Below, piece by piece: positions 4,312 to 6,665 of a stretch of DNA of 6,665 nucleotides. Every line of letters starts with the position of its first letter. Within the stretch, counting starts at the first letter, position 1. This DNA is from an uncultured Treponema sp. (lineage in GTDB: Bacteria > Spirochaetota > Spirochaetia > Treponematales > Treponemataceae): contig CALAUH010000169.1 of assembly GCA_937892225.1 (NCBI GenBank), forward strand, positions 1 through 6,665. Direction: 5' to 3'. A model generated the notes under the pieces. The model searched no databases. It was not told the origin of the DNA and saw only the letters and a program-made list of their open reading frames with translations. The position numbers were made by a program, and so were the translations under genes.

Positions 4312-6665
4312 ATGGATAACAAAACTCTAACAGAAATTGATTATTTTCGTATTCGTCAGCAGATTTCAGAATTTTGTGTAAGTCAGGAAGGAAAAAATTC
4401 TTTATTAGAAAGAGAACCTTTTACAGATTCTGACAAAATAACTTTTTATAAAAATGCAAGCCGTGAATGGCAGACTCTTTTTGAAACAACTCATAATAAT
4501 CCTGTAAAGAACTGGGAAATTATTCAGCCGCTTTTTTCTATAATCAGAACAAACGGTGCTTCTTTGTCATTGGAACAAGTTCGTTTTTTAGGACAGTTTT
4601 GTCTTTCAGTAAAAAGTGTAAGACAGTCAGTTTTAAATCATTATGATTCTTTAAATTTAAAAATATTAAAATCACAAATTGATATTTTACCCGATGAAAC
4701 TGAAACTGAAAAATTGATTTTTAGAATTATTACTCCTGATGGAGAAATTCGTGAATTACCAGAGATTGTTGCAATCAGAAAATCTATTTCCAGTTTGAAT
4801 GCAAAATTAAAAAATATAATGCAGACTTTTACCAGTGATCAAAAATTATCTGGAGTTTTAGAATCCTTTGTTCCCGTTTTAAGAGGTGGACGTCAGGTTT
4901 TAGCGGTAAAAGCAAGTCAGCAGAATAAGATACACGGAATTATACATGAAGTTTCTCAGAGTGCACAGACTGTTTATATTGAACCAGACGAAGCGGTTTT
5001 ATGCAGTAATGAACTTGTACAAAAAGAAAATGAATTAATCCAGGTGATTAATAAAATACTTTTGGATTTAACAACTTCTTTGCAACCGTCAATTCCTTTT
5101 TTTGAAAAAGCACTTCCTTTAATGATTTTTTTCGATACAACATTTGCTGCATGTAAATGGGGAATTCAAAATAATGGTGTTTATGCTTTAGATTGTGGTT
5201 CTGATGAAAATGCTGAACCTCCATATTTGTTACAGGCAAGACATCCTTTGTTAATGGAGAAGGCTGTCCCTATTGATATTCGTTTTATGGACGGTAAACG
5301 TGTTTTAATCATAACTGGACCTAATACTGGTGGTAAAACAGTTTCGTTAAAGACATTTGCTTTATTTGCAATGTTGAATCAATCTGGATTTCCAGTTCTT
5401 GCTGCAGAGGGGACACGCTTACCTGTTTTTAATAATATTTTTGCAGACATTGGTGATGATCAGTCTCTTGAACAAAGTTTATCTACATTTTCAGGCCATA
5501 TGAAAAATATTGCACAGGCCGTTACTTTTGCAGACAGTAAAACTCTTGTTTTATTAGATGAACTTGGTAGCGGTACAGATCCTCAGGAAGGTACTGCAAT
5601 TTCCATGGCAGTTCTAGATGAATTGATTAAACGAAAATCTTTTGTCCTTGTAACAACTCATCAGGGAATTTTAAAAAATTATGGATATACAAATCCTTCT
5701 TGTATAAATGCTTCTGTTGAATTTGATGCGGATACTTTATCACCTTCTTATCATCTTTTAATGGGCGTTCCTGGAGAAAGCCATGCTTTGGATATTGCAC
5801 AAAAAAATGGTTTACCTTTAGAGATTTGTAAAAGTGCAAGGAATTATATTGCAACTGAACAGGCTGACGTAAGTGCATTAATTCGAGGGTTAAACAGAAA
5901 GCATATTGAGTTAAATGAAATTATAAAAAAATCAAAATCAAAAGAATCTGTTTTAGCTGAAAAAGAAGAAAAATTAAAACAGCGTGATTTAGATTTACGA
6001 AAAAAAGAAAATCAGCTTAAAAAAGGTCATCAGCAGGAAATGCATGATTTTTTGGTTCACAGCAGAAAACAGCTTGAAAATCTTGTTCGAACTTTAAGAG
6101 AAGGGGAGATAACAAGAGAAAAAACTTTAAGTGTAAAATCTTTTATTAATGATCTTGAACAAAACGTAACAAGACTTGATGAAAAGATTGAAACTGAAGA
6201 AGAAAAACTTATTAAAGAACAGGCCGCTTTTGATAAACAGGCTGCAGAAAAAAAACATTCTGGTTCTACTAAAAAGACAAAGAAAAAATTAAGTAATTCA
6301 GAAGCATTAAAACTTGCAACACCGGTTATCTTAAATCAAAAATCTGTTTCAGAAGAAAAATTAATTTTTCAGCCTGGAGCAATTGTTCGTTCTGGTTTGA
6401 ATCAGACAGAAGGAGTGCTTGTTTCTCTTGTAAAAAAAGGATTGTGGACTGTACAATTTGGCAGCGTAAAGATGAATATAAAGGAGAAAGATTTAGTTCT
6501 TCTTAAAAATAAAAATGATTTATCTCAATCATCTCCAAAAATTGAAGTTGATTTTACATCAAATACATCATCAGAAAAACCTGTTTTTGAACTTCGTTTA
6601 CTTGGAATGCGTTCTGAAGAAGCAATAAAAACTCTTGAGCATCAGATTGATTTATGTCTTATAAA
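4312..6665 (+). CDS. mutS2: Endonuclease MutS2, 3' end beyond the window
   Basis: 784 codons are present, open to the right edge with no frameshift. MutS2 is an ABC-type ATPase. Bacillus MutS2 rescues collided ribosomes, while other members suppress recombination. In order: an N-terminal core and lever region (1-about 300); Walker A GPNTGGKT (336-343); ABC signature STFSGHM (391-397); Walker B LLDE (D416, E417) with GSGTD (419-423); the switch histidine TTH (H450); MGVPGESHA; a long charged coiled coil (about 520-645); a Lys/Ser-rich linker (about 645-665); a KOW-like beta barrel (about 686-731); and the start of the Smr domain (from about 759, cut at 784). Where the family has LDLR or LDLH before GMR, this protein has L761-R-L-L764. 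Roughly 50-60 residues should follow. ATG 4312 is firm: TAA at 4300-4302 is in frame just upstream, and the N-terminus (KTLTEIDYFRI) matches the family. There is no Shine-Dalgarno. It follows rsgA by 48 nt and has its own promoter. Confidence 0.95.
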   Translation, partial: MDNKTLTEIDYFRIRQQISEFCVSQEGKNSLLEREPFTDSDKITFYKNASREWQTLFETTHNNPVKNWEIIQPLFSIIRTNGASLSLEQVRFLGQFCLSVKSVRQSVLNHYDSLNLKILKSQIDILPDETETEKLIFRIITPDGEIRELPEIVAIRKSISSLNAKLKNIMQTFTSDQKLSGVLESFVPVLRGGRQVLAVKASQQNKIHGIIHEVSQSAQTVYIEPDEAVLCSNELVQKENELIQVINKILLDLTTSLQPSIPFFEKALPLMIFFDTTFAACKWGIQNNGVYALDCGSDENAEPPYLLQARHPLLMEKAVPIDIRFMDGKRVLIITGPNTGGKTVSLKTFALFAMLNQSGFPVLAAEGTRLPVFNNIFADIGDDQSLEQSLSTFSGHMKNIAQAVTFADSKTLVLLDELGSGTDPQEGTAISMAVLDELIKRKSFVLVTTHQGILKNYGYTNPSCINASVEFDADTLSPSYHLLMGVPGESHALDIAQKNGLPLEICKSARNYIATEQADVSALIRGLNRKHIELNEIIKKSKSKESVLAEKEEKLKQRDLDLRKKENQLKKGHQQEMHDFLVHSRKQLENLVRTLREGEITREKTLSVKSFINDLEQNVTRLDEKIETEEEKLIKEQAAFDKQAAEKKHSGSTKKTKKKLSNSEALKLATPVILNQKSVSEEKLIFQPGAIVRSGLNQTEGVLVSLVKKGLWTVQFGSVKMNIKEKDLVLLKNKNDLSQSSPKIEVDFTSNTSSEKPVFELRLLGMRSEEAIKTLEHQIDLCLI

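Noticed and set aside
5048..5878. Minus-strand open frames of 63 and 83 codons (5048-5239 and 5627-5878)
   Set aside because: Both are antisense to conserved mutS2 sequence, with no ribosome site or recognisable domain.
6664..6665. Truncation or frameshift of mutS2
   Set aside because: The reading frame is open to the last base and stops simply because the window ends inside the Smr domain.

Overview
The window is AT-rich (A/T-ending codons dominate every gene) and compact, and it looks like ordinary bacterial chromosome. There are no mobile elements, tRNAs, rRNAs or CRISPR repeats. The gene families (RCK channel, stand-alone cyclic-nucleotide domain, ArsB/NhaD-type permease, RsgA, MutS2) and the base composition fit a low-GC spirochaete such as a host-associated Treponema. 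That assignment is an impression from the proteins, not a proof; other low-GC bacteria remain possible.

Layout, all on the + strand. Positions 1-131 hold the last 42 codons of an unidentified protein. Positions 132-177 hold a GC-rich hairpin that probably terminates that gene. A short promoter region follows, then a tightly packed four-gene run (216-4263) with 9-13 nt gaps. The run contains: (1) an MthK-like two-TM/RCK channel protein whose K+ selectivity filter is degenerate (AGYFD instead of VGYGD); (2) a small protein made almost only of a cyclic-nucleotide-binding domain; (3) an ArsB/NhaD/P-protein-type ion-transporter permease; (4) RsgA, a circularly permuted GTPase of 30S ribosome maturation, starting at TTG. 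After a 48-nt gap with a near-consensus promoter comes mutS2, which runs off the right edge just inside its Smr domain.

How they may work together: genes 1-3 look like a membrane-transport module in which the pore/RCK protein and a separate cyclic-nucleotide sensor could together form a split ligand-regulated channel, with an ion or anion permease beside it. This is inference from operon order. RsgA and MutS2 both act on ribosomes (assembly checkpoint; rescue of collided ribosomes in Bacillus).

The least expected signals are these. The two promoter-proximal genes (216 and 4312) each have an extended -10 box only 6-8 nt before the ATG and no Shine-Dalgarno sequence, while the three internal genes have good ones. 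This points to leaderless or nearly leaderless mRNAs. The first 15 nt of these two genes differ at a single base. The channel filter is rewritten at three positions. The first residues of the MutS2 Smr domain lack the usual LDLR/LDLH aspartate.
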